NCBI RefSeq assembly: GCF_001908725.1
Contig: NZ_CP018725.1
Coordinates: forward strand, 310,001 to 374,000
Reading direction: 5' to 3'
Source: Xanthomonas vesicatoria ATCC 35937
GTDB taxonomy: Bacteria > Pseudomonadota > Gammaproteobacteria > Xanthomonadales > Xanthomonadaceae
Length of the DNA stretch: 64,000 nt
Positions 27,780 through 37,152 of this stretch are shown in pieces (positions within the stretch are counted from its first letter, which is position 1; each line of letters starts with the position of its first letter). The notes under the pieces are model-generated. The model did no database searches. It was not told where the DNA came from and was given only the letters and a program-made list of their open reading frames with translations. Position numbers and translations under genes: made by a program.

Positions 27780-27806
27780 GTATCGGCACTACCCCCGTGG
27801 TCTTTA
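27780..27806 (-). promoter_or_regulatory. Sigma-28 promoter for the chemoreceptor gene
   Basis: The minus strand reads TAAAGACC, an 11-nt spacer, then GCCGATAC: 6 of 8 and 7 of 8 against consensus, exact spacing. It lies 29 nt before the ATG at 27751 and places the receptor in the late flagellar regulon. Confidence 0.85.
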
Positions 27807-27896
27807 GCGACGATCGCCACGTCGTCTTGCCAAGGCGCTCGCGGTCGGCAAGCGCGAGCGCCCGTTGCAGGCGCCTGAAACCGTGTTGTTACGCGC

Positions 27897-28511
27897 TCAG
27901 CGCAGTGCGCGGTCTACCGCTTCGCTCATCGCGCGTTTGGCGAACAGGAAATCCCACAAACTGCCCCCCATCTGCCGCCACAGCACAGCCGAGCGGACCG
28001 CTGCCAGCAACAATGCACGGATTTCGGCGACCACGCCGGCCTGGCCCAGGTAATGCGGGTTGCCCTGCACCATGACCTTGGGGCGCAAGTGACTGATGGT
28101 CTGCGCGTACAGCCCGCCCAGCGAGGTGAGCACATCCGGATGAGCGCTATCGTTCAGGTTCTGCGCCTGCCGGGCAGCGGCCTCGATGCCGTCGGACACG
28201 GTAGACACGGTCGTGGTATCGCGGACAAAACGTCGCTCCAGCTGCAGCACTGCCAGCGCCAGGCGCGGCAGCACATCGTCCTGTGCCTGGTTGCGGAAGT
28301 AGTTGTGCAACAGGCGCAGACCGGGGGCCACCGCTGCGGCTGAGCCGTAGACCGCCTCCGGCGAGGCCGCGTCCACCCGGAACACACTGTCGATGGCGGT
28401 GCGCACCGTCGCCGCTTCCGAGTGCCCGGTTTCGGCAATCCGCCGTACCTGCTGCAGGGCCTGGGCGACGCCGGCAAGCGCCAGCACACGGTGATCCATG
28501 GAAGAACTCAT
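27897..28511 (-). CDS. hflD: High-frequency lysogenization protein HflD homolog
   Basis: 204 residues, all-helical and membrane-peripheral in E. coli, where it binds phage lambda CII; its housekeeping role is unclear. Family motifs include [46 protein letters not shown] and [19 protein letters not shown]. It directly follows mnmA, its usual neighbour, with a TGATG overlap. The start chosen is ATG 28511; ATG 28499 (MDHRVLAL) is possible. Confidence 0.92.
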   Translation of the reverse strand: MSSSMDHRVLALAGVAQALQQVRRIAETGHSEAATVRTAIDSVFRVDAASPEAVYGSAAAVAPGLRLLHNYFRNQAQDDVLPRLALAVLQLERRFVRDTTTVSTVSDGIEAAARQAQNLNDSAHPDVLTSLGGLYAQTISHLRPKVMVQGNPHYLGQAGVVAEIRALLLAAVRSAVLWRQMGGSLWDFLFAKRAMSEAVDRALR

Positions 28512-29647
28512 CAAGCCACACCCTCAAGAGGAAAAGAAGATCCCGCCAGCTGGCGTTCCAGCGGCGCATCGGTGGCGGCAATGACCGCACCGCCCAGGCA
28601 TTCCTCGCCGTCGTACAACACCAGCGACTGCCCGGGCGTCACCGCCCGCTGCGGCCGTTCGAAGCGCACCTGCACGCTGCCGTCGTCCTGCACATCCACC
28701 GTGCACGGCTCGTCCGGCTGCCGATAGCGGGTCTGCGCAGTGCAAGTGAAACGGCGCGCGGGCGGTGCGCCGGTCACCCAGTGGGCCTGCTCGGACTGCA
28801 GCCATTGCGATTGCAGCAGCGGGCTATCGCGGTCCTGATCCACGTACAGCACGTTGCTGGCCACGTCCTTGCCCACCACGTACCAAGGCGCGGCTGCCCG
28901 GCCGCGCACGCCGCCGATGTTCAGGCCCTCGCGCTGACCCAGCGTGAAGTAGAACACCCCCGGATGGTCGGCAATGCGTTGCCCCTGCGGGTCGCGGATC
29001 TCGCCGGTGCGGGCAGGCAGGTAGCGCCCCAGAAATTCGCGAAAGTCGCGCTCGCCGATAAAGCAGATCCCGGTGGAATCCTTCTTGGCATGGGTCGGTA
29101 GACCGGCGTCCTGGGCAATGCGGCGCAGCGTACTCTTTTCCAGATCCCCGATCGGGAACACGGTCGCGGCCAACTGGGTCTGCCCAAGTTGGTGCAGGAA
29201 ATAGCTTTGGTCCTTGCCGCGGTCAGCCCCACGCAGCAGCCGCCAGCGTCCGCCGCGATAGGCCACCTGCGCGTAATGGCCAGTGGCGATGCGCTCGGCG
29301 CCCAGCGCCTGGGCGGCGTCCAGAAAATGCTTGAACTTCACCTCTCGGTTGCACAAGACATCCGGGTTGGGTGTGCGCCCGGCCGCATATTCGGCCAGGA
29401 AATGCTCGAACACGCCGCTCCAGTATTCGCCGGAGAAGTCGCGAAAGTGAAACGGGATACCCAGCACTCCGCAGACCGCCACCGCATCGCGACGGTCGTC
29501 TTCCGCCCGACAATCGCCACTGCCGTCGTCGGCCCAGTTCTGCATGAACAATCCGGCGATCGGCTCGCCCTGCTGCGCCAGTTTCCACGCCGCCACCGAC
29601 GAATCCACGCCACCGGATACGCCCACCACGATGCGCGGCGTACTCAT
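28511..29647 (-). CDS. mnmA: tRNA 2-thiouridylase MnmA
   Basis: Catalyses 2-thiolation of U34 in tRNA Lys, Glu and Gln. The 378-residue protein has the PP-loop [12 protein letters not shown] (residues about 8-19) that binds ATP, and the catalytic cysteine pair in [12 protein letters not shown] and [12 protein letters not shown]. The start is the ATG at 29647 (MSTPRIVVG), overlapping the nudix stop as ATGA. A longer upstream reading is an artefact of the overlapping frame. Operon order is nudix-mnmA-hflD. Confidence 0.97.
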   Translation of the reverse strand: MSTPRIVVGVSGGVDSSVAAWKLAQQGEPIAGLFMQNWADDGSGDCRAEDDRRDAVAVCGVLGIPFHFRDFSGEYWSGVFEHFLAEYAAGRTPNPDVLCNREVKFKHFLDAAQALGAERIATGHYAQVAYRGGRWRLLRGADRGKDQSYFLHQLGQTQLAATVFPIGDLEKSTLRRIAQDAGLPTHAKKDSTGICFIGERDFREFLGRYLPARTGEIRDPQGQRIADHPGVFYFTLGQREGLNIGGVRGRAAAPWYVVGKDVASNVLYVDQDRDSPLLQSQWLQSEQAHWVTGAPPARRFTCTAQTRYRQPDEPCTVDVQDDGSVQVRFERPQRAVTPGQSLVLYDGEECLGGAVIAATDAPLERQLAGSSFPLEGVA

Positions 29648-30102
29648 GCGACGTGCCGCACCAGCGTCAATGGATGCCGCTGCCCGGCCAGAAAGTCGGC
29701 CACTACCTCCCACACCAGGGGGCTCCGCAGCCGATCGGCCGCCTCGCGCAACTCCTCCGGGGTCATCCACAGCGCGCGTATCACGCCTGTATCCAGGCTG
29801 CGCTCTGGGTGATGGGTCACCGCCTCGCCGACGAAGGCGAAGCGCAGGAAGCATTGGCCGCTCGGCGCCACCCATTGGTAGGTGCCGATGAAGTGAGTCA
29901 GGCGCACATCCCAGCCAGTCTCTTCCAGGGTCTCGCGCACGGCCGCGTCCAGCAGGCTTTCGTTCGGCTCCAGATGGCCCGCAGGCTGGTTCAACAACAG
30001 CCTGCCTGCGATGGTTTCCTCAACCTGCAGGAAGCGGCCATCGCGCACTACCACGGTGGCCACGGTGACATCCGGGTGCCAGCGTTGTTCGGAAGTGCTC
30101 AT
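29644..30102 (-). CDS. nudJ: Nudix hydrolase, NudJ/YmfB-like
   Basis: 152 residues from ATG 30102. The complete Nudix box [23 protein letters not shown] (G-x5-E-x7-REUxEExGU) lies at about residues 38-60. In E. coli NudJ dephosphorylates nucleoside triphosphates and HMP-pyrophosphate and is encoded next to mnmA, as here. It is the first gene of the minus-strand unit, divergent from clpS across 250 bp. Confidence 0.88.
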   Translation of the reverse strand: MSTSEQRWHPDVTVATVVVRDGRFLQVEETIAGRLLLNQPAGHLEPNESLLDAAVRETLEETGWDVRLTHFIGTYQWVAPSGQCFLRFAFVGEAVTHHPERSLDTGVIRALWMTPEELREAADRLRSPLVWEVVADFLAGQRHPLTLVRHVA

Positions 30103-30340
30103 CAATCGTGCTCCTTGGTAGGCGAGGGGCGGGCCATTGTGCCCGTCCCCGCACCAGTGCCGAGGGGATCCGCACGATGGGGGAGTGCGTCCAGGGGCGC
30201 GCAGGCATGCCGGGATGCTGCGGAAGACGGCGCCAGTCGCAGCGCGGTCGGGGTATCGGTCATCAAAGGCCAGCCGAGGAATTGGAGACAAATTGTGCGC
30301 GGCGCGGCGCAAATCGTCCAATGCGCACGGCGATGAACCG

Positions 30341-30346
30341 TATAAT
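30341..30346 (+). promoter_or_regulatory. -10 element (TATAAT) just before clpS
   Basis: A perfect TATAAT ends 6 nt before the clpS ATG at 30353. The expected transcription start falls on or next to the A of the ATG, and there is no Shine-Dalgarno sequence. The -35 region (around 30317-30323) is weak. Confidence 0.55.
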
Positions 30347-30352
30347 GGCCGG

Positions 30353-30673
30353 ATGCCTCGGAAGACCTCTCACGAACACGATCATGGCCTCACGGTCGAA
30401 GCCAGCAAGCCGGAAGTGGCGCCGCCGCCGCGTTACCAGGTGCTGCTGCTGAACGACGACTACACCCCGATGGACTTCGTGGTGACCGTGCTGCAACAGT
30501 TTTTCAACCTCGATCTGGAGCGGGCCACCCAGGTGATGCTGCACGTCCACACGCGTGGGCGCGGGGTTTGCGGGGTCTACAGCCGCGAGGTGGCCGAGTC
30601 CAAAGTGGCGCAGGTCAACGAATTTTCGCGCATGAACCAGCATCCGCTGCTGTGCACGATGGAACAAACCTGA
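30353..30673 (+). CDS. clpS: ClpS, adaptor for N-degron substrates of ClpAP
   Basis: 106-residue adaptor that recognises N-terminal Leu, Phe, Tyr and Trp and hands substrates to ClpA. Motifs: [17 protein letters not shown] (substrate-pocket strand, residues about 30-46), AAT-type helix [20 protein letters not shown] and the C-terminal [13 protein letters not shown]. The start at 30353 gives [12 protein letters not shown], the usual flexible acidic/His tail. It lies directly upstream of clpA. Aat, which creates ClpS substrates, is encoded at 33931. Confidence 0.97.
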   Translation: MPRKTSHEHDHGLTVEASKPEVAPPPRYQVLLLNDDYTPMDFVVTVLQQFFNLDLERATQVMLHVHTRGRGVCGVYSREVAESKVAQVNEFSRMNQHPLLCTMEQT

Positions 30674-30815
30674 GCTGGCTCGACGGCCGTTCCAGCAGCG
30701 CAACAGTGTGGCTGCAACCACGTGCTAACGCCGTCTGAACATGCCTATCCGATAGGGTTGTGGAAAATCCCAACAAAAGCCGCATATTGTTGGCAACAGC
30801 CGTTCGGAGTTTCCA

Positions 30816-33098
30816 ATGTTCAGCAAAGATCTAGAGCAAACAATCGGCCAGTGCTACAAGCGAGCACGCGAAGCGCGTCATGAATTCATGACCGTCGAGC
30901 ACCTGCTGCTCTCGCTGCTGGATAATCCTTCCGCGCAAGCCGTGCTCAAGGCTTGCGGCGCGGATCAGCTGCGGCTGCATAACGACCTGGAACAGGCGAT
31001 CGAGGCCTCGGTCTCGCGTCTGGCAGAAGACGATGGCCGCGACACTCAGCCAACCCTGGGCTTTCAGCGTGTGCTGCAACGTGCGGTTTACCACGTGCAA
31101 TCTTCCGGCAAGAAGGAGGTCACTGGCGCTAACGTGCTGGTGGCGATCTTCGGCGAGAAGGATTCGCACGCGGTGTATTTCCTGAATCAGCAGGACATCA
31201 CCCGCTTGGACATCGTCAATTACCTGTCCCACGGCATCGCCAAGCTGGGCGAAGACGGTGAGCAACCGTCCGCGTCCGACGGCGAGCCCAAGAGTGAAGG
31301 CGGGGAGGGCGAAGCCAAGGGCGACGCGCTGGCCGAGTACGCTACCAATCTCAACGAGCAGGCGCGCAACGGCAAAATCGATCCATTGGTCGGCCGCGGC
31401 GATGAGATCGAGCGCACCATCCAGGTCCTTTGCCGCCGTCGCAAGAACAACCCGCTGTACGTGGGCGAGGCCGGTGTGGGCAAGACTGCGATCGCCGAAG
31501 GGCTTGCCAAGCGTATCGTCGACAACGACGTGCCGGAAGTGCTCGCCGACGCGGTCATCTTCTCGTTGGATCTGGGTGCGCTGGTCGCCGGCACCAAATA
31601 CCGTGGCGACTTCGAAAAGCGCCTCAAGGGCGTGCTCGCGGCGCTGAAGAAGGTGCCTAATGCGGTCCTGTTCATCGATGAAATCCACACCATCATCGGT
31701 GCGGGTTCTGCGTCGGGCGGCACCATGGACGCGTCCAATCTGATCAAGCCGGCGCTGTCCTCGGGCGAGCTGCGTTGCATTGGCTCGACCACGTTCCAGG
31801 AATACCGCGGCATTTTCGAAAAAGACCGCGCCTTGGCGCGGCGCTTCCAGAAGATCGACATCGTCGAGCCGACCGTCGGAGAAACGTTCGAGATCCTGCA
31901 AGGGCTCAAGCCCAAGTACGAAGCGCACCACGGCGTGACCTATGCCGACGATGCGCTGCAGGCAGCTGTGGATTTGTCGGTCAAGCATATCGGCGACCGC
32001 CTGTTGCCGGACAAGGCCATCGATGTGATGGACGAAGCCGGTGCGCGTCAGCGTTTGCTGCCAGATGGCGTGCGCAAGGAGCTGATCGACATCGAGGAGA
32101 TCGAAACCATTGTCGCCAAGATGGCGCGCATTCCGGCCAAGCAGGTCAGCGCGACCGATAAGGACGTGCTGCAGCATCTGGAGCGCAACCTGAAGATGGT
32201 GATCTTCGGGCAGAACCCGGCGATCGAAACGCTGGCCGGCTCGATCAAGCTGGCACGCTCGGGCCTGGCCAATCCGGAAAAGCCGATTGGCAACTTCCTC
32301 TTCGCCGGCCCGACCGGTGTGGGCAAGACCGAGGTGACCAAGCAGCTGGCGCTGCAGCTGGGCATCGAGCTGGTGCGTTTCGACATGTCCGAGTACATGG
32401 AGGCGCATTCGATCAGCCGCCTGATCGGTGCGCCTCCGGGCTACGTCGGTTTCGACCAAGGCGGCCTGTTGACCGAGAAGATCGTCAAGACGCCGCATTG
32501 CGTGCTGCTACTGGACGAGGTGGAGAAGGCGCATCCGGACATCTTCAACATCCTGTTGCAGGTCATGGACCGCGGCATCCTTACCGACACCAACGGGCGC
32601 GAGGCGAACTTCAAGAACGTGATCCTGGTGATGACCACCAATGCCGGTGCCACCCAGGCATCGCGCCGGTCGATCGGGTTTACCAAGCAGGACCATTCCA
32701 CCGATGCGATGGAGTCAATCCGGCGCGGGTTTACGCCGGAGTTCCGCAACCGTCTCGACGCGATCGTGCAGTTCCAGCCGCTGGGCTTTGACCACATTCT
32801 GCGCGTGGTGGACAAGTTCATCATCGAGCTGGAAATGCTGTTGCAGGAAAAGCACGTCTCCCTGTCGGCTACCCCGACTGCGCGCGATTGGCTGGCCCAG
32901 CATGGTTTCGATCCGCTGATGGGCGCGCGTCCGATGTCGCGCGTGATCCAGGAGAAGATCAAGCGCCCGCTCGCCGACGAACTGTTGTTCGGAAAGCTCG
33001 TGGAAGGCGGGCGGGTCAATATCGATGTGAAGGATGGCGAACTGGTGGTGGAAGCGCATCCGGAACCGGAGCGTTTGCTGCCAGCAACCGTCGATTGA
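30816..33098 (+). CDS. clpA: ATP-dependent protease ATPase subunit ClpA
   Basis: AAA+ unfoldase of 760 residues that feeds ClpP. It has an N-terminal double ClpN repeat (about 1-145, binds ClpS). The first ATPase module has Walker A GEAGVGKTAIAEG (about 222) and Walker B VLFIDEIHT. The second has GPTGVGKTEVTK (about 497) and LLLDEVEKAHPD. Sensor and lid regions follow. Length matches E. coli ClpA (758). The 142-bp gap after clpS holds no gene, so both may share transcripts. A strong terminator follows at 33124. Confidence 0.98.
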   Translation: MFSKDLEQTIGQCYKRAREARHEFMTVEHLLLSLLDNPSAQAVLKACGADQLRLHNDLEQAIEASVSRLAEDDGRDTQPTLGFQRVLQRAVYHVQSSGKKEVTGANVLVAIFGEKDSHAVYFLNQQDITRLDIVNYLSHGIAKLGEDGEQPSASDGEPKSEGGEGEAKGDALAEYATNLNEQARNGKIDPLVGRGDEIERTIQVLCRRRKNNPLYVGEAGVGKTAIAEGLAKRIVDNDVPEVLADAVIFSLDLGALVAGTKYRGDFEKRLKGVLAALKKVPNAVLFIDEIHTIIGAGSASGGTMDASNLIKPALSSGELRCIGSTTFQEYRGIFEKDRALARRFQKIDIVEPTVGETFEILQGLKPKYEAHHGVTYADDALQAAVDLSVKHIGDRLLPDKAIDVMDEAGARQRLLPDGVRKELIDIEEIETIVAKMARIPAKQVSATDKDVLQHLERNLKMVIFGQNPAIETLAGSIKLARSGLANPEKPIGNFLFAGPTGVGKTEVTKQLALQLGIELVRFDMSEYMEAHSISRLIGAPPGYVGFDQGGLLTEKIVKTPHCVLLLDEVEKAHPDIFNILLQVMDRGILTDTNGREANFKNVILVMTTNAGATQASRRSIGFTKQDHSTDAMESIRRGFTPEFRNRLDAIVQFQPLGFDHILRVVDKFIIELEMLLQEKHVSLSATPTARDWLAQHGFDPLMGARPMSRVIQEKIKRPLADELLFGKLVEGGRVNIDVKDGELVVEAHPEPERLLPATVD

Positions 33099-33123
33099 TC
33101 GATGGCGTGAGTTGATGTCTCTT

Positions 33124-33155
33124 AAAAAAAGCCGCTCGGATGAGCGGCTTTTTTT
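33124..33155 (+). terminator. Rho-independent terminator after clpA, likely bidirectional
   Basis: A GCCGCTC/GAGCGGC stem of 7 bp with a GGAT loop is preceded by seven A and followed by seven T, so it could stop transcripts from either side. Confidence 0.95.
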
Positions 33156-33631
33156 GTCGGGACGATGCGGTGCGCGAACAGCGATTCGCCGCCCAGTGCC
33201 CGAAGTTGCTCAGGGCCGCACCGTGCGCTTGCAAAGGATGACGTAAGGGCGGCGAGGCGAGAGCCTTGCAATGCGCCGCCGTCTGCGGCTGGAGGGCAAC
33301 GCCCGCGCGCTCGAATTAGAGATCAATTCACGGTTGGACATTCGGGATTTGCCTATGACATGCGTGCAGCATCGATCCCATCGCTTGATGGCAGTGCAGT
33401 CGCGGGAAGTCGGTACGTGCCTACGACCCGTCTACGATGAGGCCAGGCGCATCTTCGGCGAGCGCAACGAGCTGATCTTCTTGACGACGCCGTTGCTCGT
33501 CTGCCGGATTCTTCAGCCCTAGGACAAAGAATGCCTTGTAGTCGTCTCTGCTGCGAAATGAGTCCCTCGGCAAATCGCAGGAACGACAGAAAGCGGCCAT
33601 GGGCCGCCTTGCGTCTCAGCACCAGAACCGC
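33156..33631. other. 476-bp gap between the clpA terminator and infA
   Basis: An open frame at 33271-33522 (83 codons) has no ribosome site, motif or homolog that I recognise. I saw no repeats or further terminators. Possible remnant DNA. Confidence 0.5.
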
Positions 33632-33850
33632 TTACTTCATGCGGTAGGTGATACGGCCCTTGGTCAGGTCGTACGGAGTCATTTCAACTTTGACCCGGTC
33701 GCCGGTCAGGATGCGGATGTAGTTCTTGCGCATACGGCCGGAGATGTGGGCAATGATTTCATGCCCGTTTTCCAGCTTGACCCGGAACGTGGTGTTGGGG
33801 AGCGTCTCGCTGACGCTGCCTTCGAATTCAATGGAGTCGTCTTTCGACAT
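33632..33850 (-). CDS. infA: Translation initiation factor IF-1
   Basis: The 72-residue S1/OB-fold protein binds the ribosomal A site during initiation. Motifs: [46 protein letters not shown] and [12 protein letters not shown]. The start is the ATG at 33850 behind AGGA; an in-frame ATG 18 nt upstream is not used. It lies 80 nt downstream of aat, a common pairing. Confidence 0.98.
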
Positions 33851-33930
33851 GTAATCCTGTGCAATCAAAGCTGGCCCGGAAGGGCCGTAAGGGACGGCAT
33901 TTTACGCTCCATCTCCCGGTGGCGCAAATT

Positions 33931-34680
33931 TTATGTTAAGCGGGCTTCACTCAGCGCCGTGACCGGCCGCTCACCGTAACGTTCGGACCAGCTGCCGGCC
34001 GGTTCCACCAGGGCAACCTGGCGCCGCACGCACAGCAAAAACTCCGGGCGTGGCATGTGCTGCGCGCCCATGCTGAGCAGATGGGGGTTTTCCACCTGTG
34101 CATCGAGCAGCGGCCATCCGCGTGCATGCAGCTCGGCAGCCAGAGCGGCTAGCGCGACTTTCGAGCCGCCGCTGACCGCGCTGAACATGCTTTCCCCGAA
34201 GAACATGCGGCCGACCGCGACGCCGTAGATGCCGCCGACCAGGCGCGTGCCGTCAAACACTTCCAGCGAGTGCGCGTGGCCGCGATGGTGCAGGTCGACA
34301 TACGCCGCCTGCATTTGCGCGGTGATCCAGGTGCCGTCCTGTCCGGGACGCGGGCTGGACGCGCAGGCGGCAATGACCTGTGCAAATGCGGTATCTGCAC
34401 GCAGGGTCCAGCGGCAATTGCGCAACTGCCGCCTGAAGCGCGACGACAGGCGCACGCGGTCGGTGCGAAAGACCATGCGTGGGTCCGGGCTCCACCACAG
34501 GATCGGTTGCCCTTCCGAAAACCAGGGAAAGATGCCATGCGCATACGCGTTGAGCAGGCGTTGCGGGTGCAGGTCGCCGCCGATGGCGAGCAGGCCATCG
34601 GGCTCGCGCAAGGCCCGCTCGACCGGCGGGAACGGGCTGGTGGGATCCGGTGACAGCAGGTGGGGCAGTGCGCGCGACAT
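33931..34680 (-). CDS. aat: Leucyl/phenylalanyl-tRNA-protein transferase Aat
   Basis: Transfers Leu or Phe from aminoacyl-tRNA to N-terminal Arg or Lys, generating primary N-degrons for ClpS-ClpAP. 249 residues. Family motifs: FPPVERALREPDGLLAIGGDL, LLNAYAHGIFPWFSEGQPILWWSPDPR, RLVGGIYGVAVGRMFFGESMFS and the C-terminal ASRVGL-type LDAQVENPHLLSMGA. It lies upstream of infA on the same strand. Confidence 0.97.
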   Translation of the reverse strand: MSRALPHLLSPDPTSPFPPVERALREPDGLLAIGGDLHPQRLLNAYAHGIFPWFSEGQPILWWSPDPRMVFRTDRVRLSSRFRRQLRNCRWTLRADTAFAQVIAACASSPRPGQDGTWITAQMQAAYVDLHHRGHAHSLEVFDGTRLVGGIYGVAVGRMFFGESMFSAVSGGSKVALAALAAELHARGWPLLDAQVENPHLLSMGAQHMPRPEFLLCVRRQVALVEPAGSWSERYGERPVTALSEARLT

Positions 34681-34723
34681 GACTTGAGTCTAGCGGCGAC
34701 GCGGACGCTTGGCGCGCACTAGG

Positions 34724-35842
34724 TCAGTCGCGAAACGGGCTGTGGTCCGCCAGGTCGACCGCGTGCCGCGCGACCTCCTTGCGTTCGTCGGCGCACCACT
34801 GCGCCAGCGGTTCGCGAAAGCCCGGGGCGGCGATCCAGTGACGGCTGCGCACCAATGTCGGCAAAAAGCCGCGCGCGATCTTGTGCTCGCCTTGCGCGCC
34901 AGGCTCGAAGCGGGTCAAGCCTTCGCGCAGGCAGTATTCGATGCCCTGGTAATAGCAGGTTTCGAAGTGCAGCCCGGGCAGGGCTTCGCCGCCCCAGTAA
35001 CGACCGTAAAGCGTGTCGTGGCCGCGCAGGCACAGTGCGCCGGCAATCGCCTGCCCATCGAGGTCTGCCAGGAACATCACCAGCTGCCGCGGCAGGTGGT
35101 CCGCCAGGTGGCGTAGGAATTCTGGTGTCAGTGCGGGCGAATTGCCGTACTCGCTGAAGGTTTTGAGATAGAAGCCGTACATGGCGTCCAGGTCCGCCTG
35201 GCTCGCCTCATCGCCATGCACCACGCGCAGCTGCACGCCTGCGCGTTGCACCTTGGCGCGTTCCTGGCGGATGTTTTTGCGGCGCTTGTGGTCCATCGCC
35301 GCCAGAAATGTCTCGAAGTCGCTCCAGCCGCTGGCGTTGTGCCAGTGATATTGCAGATCGTTACGCTCCAGCCAGTCGGCGTCGAACGCGGCATCTTCAT
35401 CGGCTCGATGAAAATTCACATGCGCCGAAGACAGGCTGCTGCGCTCCACCAGCTCGCGCATCGCGGCCAGTAGGTGCCCGCGCCACTTGGGTGCGCCGAG
35501 CAGGCGCGGGCCGGTCACTGGCGAGTAGGGCACGCCGCACAGCCACTTTGGGAAATAGTCCTGACCGTAGCGTGCATAGGCATGCGCCCAGGCGTGGTCG
35601 AACACGAACTCGCCATGCGAATTGCTCTTCAGATAGCCCGGCGCGGCGGCGACCAGGGTGTCGCCTTTCCACAAGGTCAGATGCAGTGGATTCCAGCCCC
35701 AATCCGGGCGCAGGCAGCCTTCGCGTTCGAGGCCTTGCAGAAATGCGTAGCTGACAAAGGGATGCGTGCTATCGTGCAGCGCATCCCAGGCGCCAGCCGG
35801 AAGTTCGCCCAGCTGGCGGCACCAGCGAGCAGTCACGCTCAT
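34724..35842 (-). CDS. GNAT-fold N-acetyltransferase of the COG3146/DUF482 family
   Basis: 372 residues. The C-terminal half has the GNAT/FemAB-like core (FYLKTFSEYGNSPALTPEFL, LVMFLADLDGQAIAGALCLRGHDTLYGRYWG, CYYQGIEYCLREGLTRFEPGAQGEHKIARGF). This block defines the family often annotated as peptidogalycan biosynthesis or acetyltransferase. No signal peptide; substrate unknown. It is encoded just upstream of aat with a 43-nt gap, probably one operon with aat and infA. Confidence 0.85.
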   Translation of the reverse strand: MSVTARWCRQLGELPAGAWDALHDSTHPFVSYAFLQGLEREGCLRPDWGWNPLHLTLWKGDTLVAAAPGYLKSNSHGEFVFDHAWAHAYARYGQDYFPKWLCGVPYSPVTGPRLLGAPKWRGHLLAAMRELVERSSLSSAHVNFHRADEDAAFDADWLERNDLQYHWHNASGWSDFETFLAAMDHKRRKNIRQERAKVQRAGVQLRVVHGDEASQADLDAMYGFYLKTFSEYGNSPALTPEFLRHLADHLPRQLVMFLADLDGQAIAGALCLRGHDTLYGRYWGGEALPGLHFETCYYQGIEYCLREGLTRFEPGAQGEHKIARGFLPTLVRSRHWIAAPGFREPLAQWCADERKEVARHAVDLADHSPFRD

Positions 35843-35899
35843 GCGCTCGGCCCGCTAGCGATGCTGGCCGCGTAGCGCGGCCGGCAATCAGGCGCCATC

Positions 35900-37044
<1,145 letters not shown>

Positions 37045-37086
37045 GTTGGTCGCCGGCCGCGTTGGCGACCGGCGCTCATCCAACTG

Positions 37087-37115
37087 CTGAAACCGTGGCC
37101 TGGGTCGTTTATTAT
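37087..37115 (+). promoter_or_regulatory. Possible sigma-70 promoter for ftsK
   Basis: CTGAAA, a 17-nt spacer, then TATTAT, with 4 of 6 and 5 of 6 matches. The transcription start would be about 30 nt before the ftsK GTG, downstream of the orphan terminator. Confidence 0.4.
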
Positions 37116-37152
37116 CAACCACTAACAGCATTTTTCTAAGGTCTGGCTACAG

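Noticed and set aside
29648..29875. MnmA extended upstream into the nudix gene
   Set aside because: The extension is out-of-frame nudix sequence. The PP-loop start [13 protein letters not shown] at 29647 is the family start.
33271..33522. Plus-strand frame of 83 codons between clpA and infA
   Set aside because: No motif, no promoter or ribosome site. It lies just after a strong terminator.
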